In this document: piece after piece, positions 8,165 to 16,571 of the stretch | How the letters are laid out: each line of letters opens with the position of its first letter | Position numbering within the stretch: position 1 is the stretch's first letter | Assembly: GCA_937890335.1 (NCBI GenBank) | Contig: CALBXO010000838.1 | Location: forward strand, 1 to 39,952 | Origin: an uncultured Pseudomonadota bacterium | GTDB taxonomy: Bacteria; Myxococcota_A; Bradymonadia; Bradymonadales; GCA-2716585 | Direction: 5' to 3' | Length of the DNA: 39,952 bases | Made by a program: the position numbers and the translations under genes | The notes under the pieces: model-generated | The model's input: only the letters and a program-made list of their open reading frames with translations | The model's database searches: none | What the model was told of the DNA's origin: nothing

Positions 8165-11100
8165 TCAGCAGTCGGTGATGGTGAATTTGAGGGTGCCGCC
8201 CTCGGCGAAGGCCATGATGTGGTCGCCGGGGTTTGCGCTGCCGTCGAGGATGAGCTCGGAAACCGGCGCCTCAATGAGACGCTGGATGGTCTGGCGCATG
8301 GGTCGCGCGCCGAGCTGCGGGTCGTACCCGCCGTGGTCGATGAGGTGCTCAAGCACGCCGTCTCCGGTCTCGAGGTGCACCTCCCGCTCAATGGCGAGAC
8401 GCCGCGCGGAGTCCTGGAGCTGAAGGCGCGCGATGCACCCGACCTCCTCTCGGCTCAGCGGTCCGAAGACGAGGCGCTCCTCGATACGGTTCCACAGCTC
8501 GGGGCTCAGCGCCGATCGCGCGATGCTGACCACCTCCTGCTGGATCTCCGGCGTGAGCGTGGCGCGGTGGCTCGGCGCGATGACCTGAAGCCCACCAAAG
8601 CCGATGCGGCTCGTCGTGACCGCGGCCAGACCGGCGCTGAACTGTTCCGAGCCGAGGTTGCTCGTCAGGATGATGACGGTGTTGCTGAAATCGACCTTGC
8701 GACCGCGGCCATCGGTCAGATGGCCGTCGTCCAGGAGCTGCAACAGCACGTTGAGCACCTCGGGATGGGCCTTCTCCACCTCGTCGAGCAGGACGATCTG
8801 GTACGGCTTGCGGCGGACCGCCTCCGTGAGTTGGCCGCCGTGCTCGTACCCGACGTAGCCGGGAGGAGCGCCGATGAGTCGCGCGACCGCGTGGGCCTCT
8901 CGGTACTCCGACATGTCGATGCGGACCATCGCGTTGCGGTCCCGGAACAGAAAGTCCGCCAGCACCTTCACGAGCTCCGTCTTCCCCACGCCGGTGGGTC
9001 CGAGGAACAGGAAGCTGCCGATGGGCCGTCCCGAGTGGAAGCCCGCGTAGTTTCGGCGGATGACCTGGCTGACGGTCTGGATGACGTCGGTGTGGCCGAT
9101 GAGGCTCGCCGACAGCTGCTCCTCCATGCGCAGGAATCGCTCCCGGTCTCGCATGAGCAGTTTGTCCACGGGCACGCCGGTCCGGTCGGAGACGACCTCG
9201 GCCACGATGGCGCGGGTGACCTTGTCGGCGTTCTTGCGGCGCGCGCGGCTCCCTGCGGTGTCGAGCAGGCCAATGGCCTTTGCGGGGAGCATCAGATCTG
9301 GGATGTACCGCCGGGAGAAGTGCACCGCGGCGGCGATGGCCTCATCCTCGAATTCCACGCCGTGGTGACCGGCGTAGCTCGGCATGATTCCGCGGATGAT
9401 CTCCACCGCCTCTTCCGGCGAGGGCTCGCCCACCTCCACAAATTGGAACCGGCGCTTGAAGGCCGGGTCATTCTCGATGAAGCGGGTGTACTCCTGCGGC
9501 GTCGTGGCGCCGACACACGGGAACTGTCCCCGCGCGAGGGCGGCCTTGAGCTCGCCCGCTGCGTCGGCTCCGTCGCCGCTCGCGCCCGCGCCCATCCAGG
9601 TGTGGATCTCATCCAGGAAGATGATCACGCGACCGGCGGCCTTGAGGACCTCGTCCTTGATGCCAAGGAGCCTCTCGGAGAACGAGCCACGCAGTTGGGT
9701 CCCGGAGAGGATGCGTCCCATCTCCAGCTCGACCACGACCTTGTCGCCGAGTCCGGTGCCGTCCCCCATCCGGCCGACCAGGTCGACCGCGAGGCCCTCG
9801 ACGATGGCCGTCTTGCCGACGCCGGCCGGACCGACCAGGATCGGGTTGTTGCTGCGGCGGCGCCCAAGGATGTCGATGATCTGCTCGATCTCCTCGGCGC
9901 GGCCGACGAGACCGTCCAGCTTGCCACCGACAGCCTCGAGACTCAGGTTCCGCCCCAGCTTGGCCAGGGTCGGGAACTCCTTGTCGCTCAGTTTGTAGTG
10001 CTCGGCCAGACGACGCTTCTCGGCGTGACTGCGCTTGGGCGTTGTGCGGGTGGCCGCCTTGGGCCGCGCCTTCGCCACCGGCTGAGGTGCCGCTTCGACG
10101 GGCGCAGGTGTCGGGGCGGCCTCCAGCTCCTCGGCAGGCCCAGAGGCGTGTCGGGGTGGGCGCTGCGCGTCGTTGTTCTCGTCCCTCAGCTCCTGTTCGC
10201 GCCGTCGCCGGGCGGGTAGATCCTCACCGAAGATGCTGTTCGCCAGCTTCTTCATCGACGGCTTCTCCGTCCCATTGCGCCGTGGCTTTCGGCTGCCGAA
10301 CCGACCCTTGAGCTTGTCCTTGATGGCCTCCTGCTCCCCGGTTGTCGGGGCCTGGGGCGTGGACTTGCGGGGCACGCGAGGCGCGAGCGGCTTGGACTGT
10401 CGGGGGGTGGAGGATCTGGGCGCCGGGCGCGGTGCCTGCCGGGGCGCAGCACGGTTCACAGGCTGCTTGGGCGTCGGGGTCTGCGGCGCCGGGGGCGCAC
10501 CATCCAGGTGCTGCAGGTACGGGTTCTGCTGGGTCATCGGATGGTCCGGCGCGAAACCGTAGGGATTGGGTGCCGGAGGCGCAGGAATTGGAGCGTGCGT
10601 CGGCAGGACCACCCCGTGCACCGCGTCCACACGTGCGCCGTGCACGTGCGTGGGCACCTGCTCCAGGACCGGGTTCTCCTCGGTCTGGGGACGGCGAAGC
10701 GCCGGCATCTCCAGCGTGGTGCCCGGACTCATCTGCACCGCGCCCTCGTACCGCGCCATCGGACTTGCGACCGACTCCGCGACAGGGGGCTGCGTGATGC
10801 GACGCGGGGGGCGGCGCTGCGCTGTCAGGTAGCTGATGAGCGTGTTGCGCAGGCGATTCGTGTCGCACCCGGTCTGCCGCAGCGCGCGCACGGCGCCACT
10901 GGACGCGTGGTAGCGCAGCAGCCCGACCAGAAGGTGGAAGCTGGTGATGACCTTGCCCGGGCCAGTCCCGGCGACGGTCTGCGCGGTGCTCCACACAAGC
11001 CCGAGCACCCCGTCCGGCTCCTCCTCCTCGCCCCCGAACAACACCCGCTGCAGGCTGTCCGGGTCTACCTGGTGGTCGCGCAGGTAGTTTTGGGCCAGGT

Positions 11101-11236
11101 TGTCGACGCCGAAAAACGCCCACAGCAAATGCTCGCTCGTGAGCGTCTGTCGAGACTCTCTCGCGCGGGCAACCGCCAGATTGATTAATTGGTTCGCCTC
11201 TGAAGACAGAGGCGGGGCCAAGCGAGGCTGATTCAT
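8165..11236 (-). CDS. ClpA/ClpC-like double AAA+ unfoldase with long linker
   Basis: The protein has 1023 residues from ATG 11236; ATG 11254 is an in-frame alternative. A Clp N-domain (about 8-145) is followed by roughly 280 residues rich in Pro, Ala and Arg (about 146-430), predicted disordered. AAA1 has Walker A GPAGVGKT (469-476) and Walker B IFLDE (539-543). AAA2 has Walker A GPTGVGKT (746-753), Walker B VLLDE and pore motif GYVG (793-796). There is no ClpB-type middle domain. An IGF tripeptide (878-880, SRIGFGG) lies where ClpC/ClpA/ClpX carry the ClpP-docking loop. This suggests a protease partner rather than a ClpB disaggregase. The AAA1 pore motif reads GTQLRG where the family usually has a Tyr (KYRG). 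The C-terminus has the usual D2 small domain. Confidence 0.9.
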   Translation of the reverse strand: MNQPRLAPPLSSEANQLINLAVARARESRQTLTSEHLLWAFFGVDNLAQNYLRDHQVDPDSLQRVLFGGEEEEPDGVLGLVWSTAQTVAGTGPGKVITSFHLLVGLLRYHASSGAVRALRQTGCDTNRLRNTLISYLTAQRRPPRRITQPPVAESVASPMARYEGAVQMSPGTTLEMPALRRPQTEENPVLEQVPTHVHGARVDAVHGVVLPTHAPIPAPPAPNPYGFAPDHPMTQQNPYLQHLDGAPPAPQTPTPKQPVNRAAPRQAPRPAPRSSTPRQSKPLAPRVPRKSTPQAPTTGEQEAIKDKLKGRFGSRKPRRNGTEKPSMKKLANSIFGEDLPARRRREQELRDENNDAQRPPRHASGPAEELEAAPTPAPVEAAPQPVAKARPKAATRTTPKRSHAEKRRLAEHYKLSDKEFPTLAKLGRNLSLEAVGGKLDGLVGRAEEIEQIIDILGRRRSNNPILVGPAGVGKTAIVEGLAVDLVGRMGDGTGLGDKVVVELEMGRILSGTQLRGSFSERLLGIKDEVLKAAGRVIIFLDEIHTWMGAGASGDGADAAGELKAALARGQFPCVGATTPQEYTRFIENDPAFKRRFQFVEVGEPSPEEAVEIIRGIMPSYAGHHGVEFEDEAIAAAVHFSRRYIPDLMLPAKAIGLLDTAGSRARRKNADKVTRAIVAEVVSDRTGVPVDKLLMRDRERFLRMEEQLSASLIGHTDVIQTVSQVIRRNYAGFHSGRPIGSFLFLGPTGVGKTELVKVLADFLFRDRNAMVRIDMSEYREAHAVARLIGAPPGYVGYEHGGQLTEAVRRKPYQIVLLDEVEKAHPEVLNVLLQLLDDGHLTDGRGRKVDFSNTVIILTSNLGSEQFSAGLAAVTTSRIGFGGLQVIAPSHRATLTPEIQQEVVSIARSALSPELWNRIEERLVFGPLSREEVGCIARLQLQDSARRLAIEREVHLETGDGVLEHLIDHGGYDPQLGARPMRQTIQRLIEAPVSELILDGSANPGDHIMAFAEGGTLKFTITDC

Positions 11237-11270
11237 CGGCGCCCCCGTAACCATCGTCCTTGATGCGCTC

Positions 11271-11287
11271 GACACCCTCCTGGTGTC
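11271..11287. promoter_or_regulatory. inverted repeat in the Clp/kinase divergent intergenic region
   Basis: GACACC (11271-11276) and GGTGTC (11282-11287) are perfect 6-bp arms around CTCCT. The repeat lies just upstream of both candidate Clp starts and about 140 bases before the kinase. It could be an operator or a 5' leader hairpin of the Clp transcript. The remaining bases to 11426 show no other clear site. Confidence 0.35.
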
Positions 11288-11426
11288 TACGCGCGGTTCC
11301 GCCAGATCCGGTTGTAACACATGGGATCGCCGCTCGCCAATGCCTCGGCACCGATGCACACGGCGAGGGGTTGCCGGTCCTATGCCCACAGTGTAGGGTG
11401 ACGTGGGGGGCTCGGGCCAAGCTGGG

Positions 11427-13079
11427 ATGGATGACGCAAAACACATCCTCCTCATCGACGACGATGGGGAGGCGCGTGCCGCTTCGCGACTGGTGGTCGC
11501 ATCGCGCTGCGCAGGGGCGCGACTCGTAGAAGTCGCGACTGCGGTTGAGCTCGTCGACGCCTTGGTTCTTGGCGGGTTCGAGCTGGTCGTCGTGGAGCCC
11601 TCCGTGCCGTGGGCGGACGCCGATGACCTCGTCGGTTGCCTGGCGCGCCACCTTCCCGCCGCCCGCCTTATCATCTTCACGCGTGACCCCGATCCATTCG
11701 CCGACGAGCTCGCCGGCCGACCCGGCGTGAGCGCCTGGGTCCACAAGGACGGCTTCAGCTGTGTCACGGCGCTGGCGCAGGCGGTGCAGGTGGCGCTGGA
11801 TACGGCAGAGTCGCCAAACGGCCGGGTGTTCCCAGACCTGGATGAGCTGGAGTCGAGCCCCGGATTGATGCGGGTGACGCGGCCCTCGCAGCGCGTCAGC
11901 CCGCCGCCCGACGATCCCCCGGTGGTCCCGTCGGTCATGGAGCACACCGCGGCCCAGACCGGAGGCCACACGCCGATTCAGGAGCCGCCGCGCACTGACC
12001 TGAGCCATCGCGTCATCCGCAGCAACCCCGTTGCGGAGGACACGCCCGTGCCCGAGGCGCGGATTGGCGCCGTCGTGGGAATGCCCGAGGATCGCCATCC
12101 TGGTCTGCGGCTTTCGACGCCCGCGGCGCAGCAGGCGCCAGAGCCAATGCTCGAGACGCCGCTGAGTGCCGAGGGCCTCGAGGCGCTCGGGACGCTTCAC
12201 GATATGCAGGAGCCTCTGCGCACCGTCATCAACTACCTGACTGTGCTGCGCGAGCGGCACGGCGACGACATGGATGGCGTGGCTCCCTCTTTGATGGAGA
12301 AGGCGGAGGGTGCGGCCAGACGGATGCTCGATGGTCTGCAGCAGGGGTTGCCCACGAGCAAGACGGACACCCCTCGGGCCATTCCCTCCCGCCCGGGGAA
12401 GGCCACCGGGCGCTGGCGGGTGACCGAGGACGCCGACTTTCCCGCGCTGGAGCTGGGACCTTCCACTGAATCCATCGCGCTGCACAACGACGAAGATGTC
12501 GAGACCATCGACGTGCAGCGGGCGAGCATCGACGACGGCGTGACCCGACCCGTCGCGCCGTTGCCCGAGGACCTCGGCGACTCCGCACTGGACCTCTCCG
12601 ACCCGGAAGTGGCCATGCGGGCGACGTTGGAGAACCTGGAGTCCACGATCAGCCGTCACGGCGCCCTGATCACGTGGGACCCGCTGCCGGAGTCGCTGCC
12701 CCTCAGCGAGCTCCAACTCACCCAGCTGTTCCAGAACCTGCTGTCGAACGCGATCAAGTTCCGCGGTCGGAAGGCGCCGCGGATCCATCTGGGCGTGACG
12801 GATGTGCCAAACGGGTACGAGATCAGCATCGCCGACAACGGGGTGGGCATCCCGCGCGAGGCCCAGAAGCGCGTGTTCCGGATGTTCGAGCGTGCCCACG
12901 GATCCGCATTCCCCGGCACCGGTATCGGCCTGGCCATCTGCAAGCAGATTGTGGAGGGAGCTGGCGGCAACATCTGGCTCGAGTCCGTGCCCGGCGTCGG
13001 CACCACGGTGCGCTTTCGGGTCCCCCTGGTGTGGGAAAAGTTGACGGTTGGGGCCGTCGCTCCCACATTGTCAGGCTAG
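11427..13079 (+). CDS. hybrid histidine kinase with Glu-substituted receiver
   Basis: This encodes 550 residues from ATG 11427; GTG 11403 is an in-frame alternative. The N-terminal receiver (about 5-115) keeps the acidic DDD near its start, Thr in IIFTRDP and Lys in WVHKDG. The phospho-acceptor position reads VVVEPSV, so Glu replaces Asp. A Pro-rich linker follows (about 130-240). A dimerisation helix (about 245-310) has the phospho-acceptor LHDMQEPLR, like bacteriophytochrome-type kinases. An unusual spacer of about 130 residues then precedes the ATPase domain (N box QNLLSNAIKF, G1 DNGVGIP, F box MFERAHG, G2 GTGIGLAICKQ). No transmembrane segment is visible. The gene ends 32 bases before the GGDEF-EAL gene and probably shares its transcript. 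Confidence 0.88.
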   Translation: MDDAKHILLIDDDGEARAASRLVVASRCAGARLVEVATAVELVDALVLGGFELVVVEPSVPWADADDLVGCLARHLPAARLIIFTRDPDPFADELAGRPGVSAWVHKDGFSCVTALAQAVQVALDTAESPNGRVFPDLDELESSPGLMRVTRPSQRVSPPPDDPPVVPSVMEHTAAQTGGHTPIQEPPRTDLSHRVIRSNPVAEDTPVPEARIGAVVGMPEDRHPGLRLSTPAAQQAPEPMLETPLSAEGLEALGTLHDMQEPLRTVINYLTVLRERHGDDMDGVAPSLMEKAEGAARRMLDGLQQGLPTSKTDTPRAIPSRPGKATGRWRVTEDADFPALELGPSTESIALHNDEDVETIDVQRASIDDGVTRPVAPLPEDLGDSALDLSDPEVAMRATLENLESTISRHGALITWDPLPESLPLSELQLTQLFQNLLSNAIKFRGRKAPRIHLGVTDVPNGYEISIADNGVGIPREAQKRVFRMFERAHGSAFPGTGIGLAICKQIVEGAGGNIWLESVPGVGTTVRFRVPLVWEKLTVGAVAPTLSG

Positions 13080-13111
13080 CGCCTACATCTACACACCCTT
13101 CGGTGGCTGGC

Positions 13112-15253
13112 ATGGTACCTGACTTAGCTGAGAGTTCTTCCCCGGCGACGACGCGCGTGCTTGCGTTGGAGGACACGGAATCCGACGTATTGCTGCTCCA
13201 GGCGTACCTGCCCGAAGACGAGTACGAGGTCGACGTCGTCGGTACGCTCCGGGAGCTGCTCGCGCGGATACGTGGATTTTCGCGCGCGAGCGTGCTGCGC
13301 AACGGGATCGCGCCGCGCGCCTGGGATGTGCTGCTCATCGACCTCTGTGTTCCAGACAGTGAGGGCGTTGCCACGGTGGCGGCGGTTCGCGCCGCGGCGC
13401 CCTGGTTGCCCATCGTGGTGCAGAGCGCGTTTGGCGAGGTGGACATCGGTGTAGAGGCGCTGCGGGCCGGAGCGGAGGACTACCTGACCAAGGGGCGCTT
13501 TGACGCGGATCTGCTGCGCCGCGCGCTGCGGTACGCCGTGGAACGCAAGGCGGGCCAGCGCGCGCTTCGCGACAGCGAGGAGCGGTACGCGATCAGCGTG
13601 CGAGGCGCGAAGGACGGCATCTGGGACTGGGACCTGCGGGAGGGGACGGTCTATTTCTCGGAGCGGTGGAAGGCGCTGCTCGGCTACAGCAATGCAGACA
13701 TCCCGGGATCGCCCGACGCGTGGTTTGATCTTGTGCATCCCGAGGACCGCGAGCTTCTTGCCGCGGCGATCAGCGCGCATGTGGAGGGTTTGTCGGACCA
13801 GCTCGAGCACGAGTACCGCGCCCTGCACTGCGACGGCAGCGTGCGTTGGGTGCTCACGCGGGGTATGGCGCTGCGGACCTCCGACGGGCGTGCCTACCGG
13901 ATGGCGGGTAGCCTCACGGACATCACAGACCGGCGTCAGGCGGCCGATCGGCTGCGCCATGCGGCGCTGCACGACAAACTCACGGCGCTGCCAAACCGGG
14001 CGCTGTGCCTGAACCGTCTGGGACAGGCGATGCGCCGTTGCCGGCGCGACCCGACGCACAAATTCAGCGTCCTGTTCATCGACATCGATCGCTTCAAGCT
14101 CATCAATGACAGCCTTGGGCACGCCCGCGGCGACGAGCTTCTGCGCAAGTTCTCGCGGCGCATCGAGCAGCTGGTGCGGCCCGGTGACACCTTCGCCCGG
14201 CTGTCCGGCGACGAGTTCTGCATCGTGCTGGAGTCCGTGGGCAGCCTGGAACAGGCCGACGTGGTCGCGCAGCGCATCGAGCGTGCGCTGCGATCACCGT
14301 TTGATGTCCTCGGGCACGAGGTTTTTGTCTCTACGAGCATCGGGATCGCCGAGGGTTCGCCGAACCACCGCTGCCCCTCCGACATCATCCGGGACGCGGA
14401 CCTGGCGATGTACCGCGCCAAGCGCAACGGAAAGGCGCGTCACGAGGTCTTTGATGCCGGGCTGCACGACAAGGCAGTGTCCCGGCTCGAGCTGGACACG
14501 GACCTGCGGCGAGCGCTGGAGGGAGGAGAGTTCGAGCTCCACTACCAGCCGATTGTCGAGATGGTGGACGGGGGCCTCGTGGGTTTTGAGGCGCTGCTGC
14601 GCTGGAACTCCCCGACGCGCGGTCTGGTGATGCCAGATGTGTTTCTGGACGTGGCGGAGGACACCGGGCTCATCGTGGACATCGGTCGCTGGGTGCTGGA
14701 CCACGCCATCGAGGCGGTCGCGTGCTGTCCGCCGCTGCCCGGAGGCCGGCCATTGTCGGTCAGTGTCAATGTGAGTCCGCGTCAGTTCCGTCGCGCCGAC
14801 CTCGCCGACGCCGTGGAAGAGTCCCTGGCCCGGCACGGCCTCGCACCTGAGCGGCTGACGCTCGAGATCACCGAACACGCCGTGCTGGAGCACACGGAGA
14901 TGGCCGTGGAGACCTTTGAGCGGCTCAAATCCCTCGGCGTCTCCATCGACCTGGACGACTTTGGGACGGGCTGGTCGTCGCTGAGTTGTCTGCGCCAGTT
15001 TCGGTTCGACCGCCTCAAGATCGACCGCAGCTTCGTGGCAGGGATGTTGGCGTCCGCGAGCGACCGGGAGATCGTCAGGGCCGTCCTGGGTCTGGGACAC
15101 AACCTTGGGATGGAGGTCGTGGCCGAAGGCGTCGAGGACAGCATTCAATTGGCAGAGCTCCGATCGCTGGGCTGCGAGTACGGGCAGGGGTACCTCTTTG
15201 CCCGACCGCAATCCAAATGTGACAGCGGCCAGTGGCTCGCCCGGATCGCCTGA
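13112..15253 (+). CDS. receiver-PAS-GGDEF-EAL protein (cyclic-di-GMP signalling)
   Basis: The protein has 713 residues from ATG 13112; GTG 13103 is an in-frame alternative. The receiver (about 10-130) has phospho-acceptor Asp in LLIDLCVPDSEG and Lys in YLTKGRFD. A PAS/PAC domain (about 155-270, IWDWDLREGTVYFSERWKAL) follows. The GGDEF domain (about 285-440) has SGDEF as its active-site signature. The EAL domain (about 460-705) has GFEALLRW, DDFGTGWSS and the KIDRSF region with typical catalytic residues. Such proteins make and/or degrade cyclic-di-GMP. SGDEF variants can be active, and the EAL site looks intact, so either or both activities are possible. The position directly after a histidine kinase suggests that the kinase phosphorylates this receiver. 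Confidence 0.93.
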   Translation: MVPDLAESSSPATTRVLALEDTESDVLLLQAYLPEDEYEVDVVGTLRELLARIRGFSRASVLRNGIAPRAWDVLLIDLCVPDSEGVATVAAVRAAAPWLPIVVQSAFGEVDIGVEALRAGAEDYLTKGRFDADLLRRALRYAVERKAGQRALRDSEERYAISVRGAKDGIWDWDLREGTVYFSERWKALLGYSNADIPGSPDAWFDLVHPEDRELLAAAISAHVEGLSDQLEHEYRALHCDGSVRWVLTRGMALRTSDGRAYRMAGSLTDITDRRQAADRLRHAALHDKLTALPNRALCLNRLGQAMRRCRRDPTHKFSVLFIDIDRFKLINDSLGHARGDELLRKFSRRIEQLVRPGDTFARLSGDEFCIVLESVGSLEQADVVAQRIERALRSPFDVLGHEVFVSTSIGIAEGSPNHRCPSDIIRDADLAMYRAKRNGKARHEVFDAGLHDKAVSRLELDTDLRRALEGGEFELHYQPIVEMVDGGLVGFEALLRWNSPTRGLVMPDVFLDVAEDTGLIVDIGRWVLDHAIEAVACCPPLPGGRPLSVSVNVSPRQFRRADLADAVEESLARHGLAPERLTLEITEHAVLEHTEMAVETFERLKSLGVSIDLDDFGTGWSSLSCLRQFRFDRLKIDRSFVAGMLASASDREIVRAVLGLGHNLGMEVVAEGVEDSIQLAELRSLGCEYGQGYLFARPQSKCDSGQWLARIA

Positions 15254-15339
15254 CCTTGCGGCTCGTACCCCCGACCCAGAGTCCTGCCCTGGTCTGCGCT
15301 TCGCGCCAGCACGCCGTCCGCGACGCCCTTGGTCCCCCA

Positions 15340-15354
15340 CGTGTTCGAAACACG
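15340..15354. promoter_or_regulatory. palindrome in the gap before the secreted-protein operon
   Basis: CGTGTT (15340-15345) and AACACG (15349-15354) are perfect inverted arms around CGA. The site lies in the 229-base gap between the GGDEF-EAL gene and the envelope operon, about 130 bases before the next start. It could be an operator. No terminator with a T-run is visible in this gap. Confidence 0.3.
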
Positions 15355-15482
15355 CTCGGCCTGCAGGTCGCCACGGTCGACGCACCGGCACGACCGGTTA
15401 CCAGGACAGGACTTCGGGTCGGGAGTACTGGGCGGCGGCGGGGTTCTTGCGGACCGATCGCCAGCGACGTACCGTGCCTCCC

Positions 15483-16571
15483 ATGACAAAGACGTGGTTG
15501 CTGGTCGTGCTCGCCCTCCTTGTTCCCGTCACTGCCGTTGCGCAGGATGAGCCGGCTCCCCCCATCTCAGCCTGGGAAGTGTTGGACACATTCCCGTTTG
15601 ACCGCATGGAGGACGCTCCGCTCAACGGCATCGCGACCGTCCGACTCCGGCTGTGGTCGGGGTGGCCTGAGGACGAGCAGGTGCGCGAGACTGTCGCGCT
15701 GCGGCTCACCCGCGCGGACGACGAGGAAGTCGACGGGACCCTGGGCATCCGCCGCGACCTGGGGGAGGTGTTCTTCGAGACCGCGTTTCCGCTGGCGGAG
15801 GGCATCGAATACACACTGCACATTGAGCTCAACAACTCTCTGCTCGGTGGCGGCGGCGTGGACGAGACGTATCAGGTTCAGTTCACCACGGGCAACCGGT
15901 TTGACGAGGCCCCGCCGGCGTTTTCCGGACTCCAATCCCTGACGGTCACCGAGTTGGCCCGGGCCGTGAACGAGTGCTGCCCCGCCAACGAGGAGTACTG
16001 CGGTGGGCTGCCCCCGGCCCGTTGCCAGTGGTGCTGGATCGTGGACTGGGAGTACGTCCCACAGCTCGAGCTGCACTTTCGCGCCGTGGAAGATGAGTTT
16101 GGCGCCCGCTCCCTGCGGTATCTCGTGTACCGCGTAGCAGGGCCGGACGCCCCTGCGGAGGGTGCGCCGCGGATGGTGGGTCGTTACGACGAGGCCGGTG
16201 ACAAGACGGTCACACTGACCGAGCCGGACCCGGGGCCCTGGTGCTACCATGTGCAAGCCGTGGATGTCTGGGACCGCCCGGACGGCAATACGACGGTCGT
16301 GTGCGGCAACATCGACGATCTGGTCGCCATTGATCGCCTGGAGGTGCCACCCGAAGATCGTTCTTTCTGCGTCGACGAGGGCGGGGAGCCGGGCGAAGAC
16401 GTGGGGCAGGATGTGCCGGGTGACGGGGACGTCGCCGTGGGAGACGATGTGGGCCGCGATGTCGGCGCCGAGGACGAGGGTCCGGCAACGGTCACAAACC
16501 CGCCGGACTCCGGCTGCGGCTGTGAGACGCCCGCCCAGACTCTGTCCTGGCGCTGGATGTTCCGTCGGTGA
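15483..16571 (+). CDS. secreted Ig-like domain protein with short Cys/Arg C-terminal tail
   Basis: The protein has 362 residues from ATG 15483. A clear signal peptide runs MTKTWLLVVLALLVPVTAVA, with likely cleavage before QDEP. Residues about 30-150 resemble a bacterial Ig-like (SbsA/CopC-type) strand pattern. A second domain (about 150-300) has several Cys (NECCPANEEYC and CQWCW) and a fibronectin-like pattern. An acidic linker with DVG repeats follows (about 310-345). The end is GCGCETPAQTLSWRWMFRR, which begins like a MYXO-CTERM signal and ends in Arg but lacks a hydrophobic segment. Probably a periplasmic or surface protein. The stop overlaps the next gene's possible GTG start by four bases (GTGA), pointing to translational coupling. 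Confidence 0.85.
   Translation: MTKTWLLVVLALLVPVTAVAQDEPAPPISAWEVLDTFPFDRMEDAPLNGIATVRLRLWSGWPEDEQVRETVALRLTRADDEEVDGTLGIRRDLGEVFFETAFPLAEGIEYTLHIELNNSLLGGGGVDETYQVQFTTGNRFDEAPPAFSGLQSLTVTELARAVNECCPANEEYCGGLPPARCQWCWIVDWEYVPQLELHFRAVEDEFGARSLRYLVYRVAGPDAPAEGAPRMVGRYDEAGDKTVTLTEPDPGPWCYHVQAVDVWDRPDGNTTVVCGNIDDLVAIDRLEVPPEDRSFCVDEGGEPGEDVGQDVPGDGDVAVGDDVGRDVGAEDEGPATVTNPPDSGCGCETPAQTLSWRWMFRR

Noticed and set aside
8075-10219. Open frame of about 714 codons on the plus strand
   Set aside because: Antisense to the AAA+ domains of the Clp gene. It starts inside the terminator hairpin and has no domain features.
11255-11971. N-terminal extension of the Clp frame
   Set aside because: The extra 245 codons overlap the kinase gene antisense and show no conservation-like pattern. 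The Clp N-domain begins just after ATG 11236.
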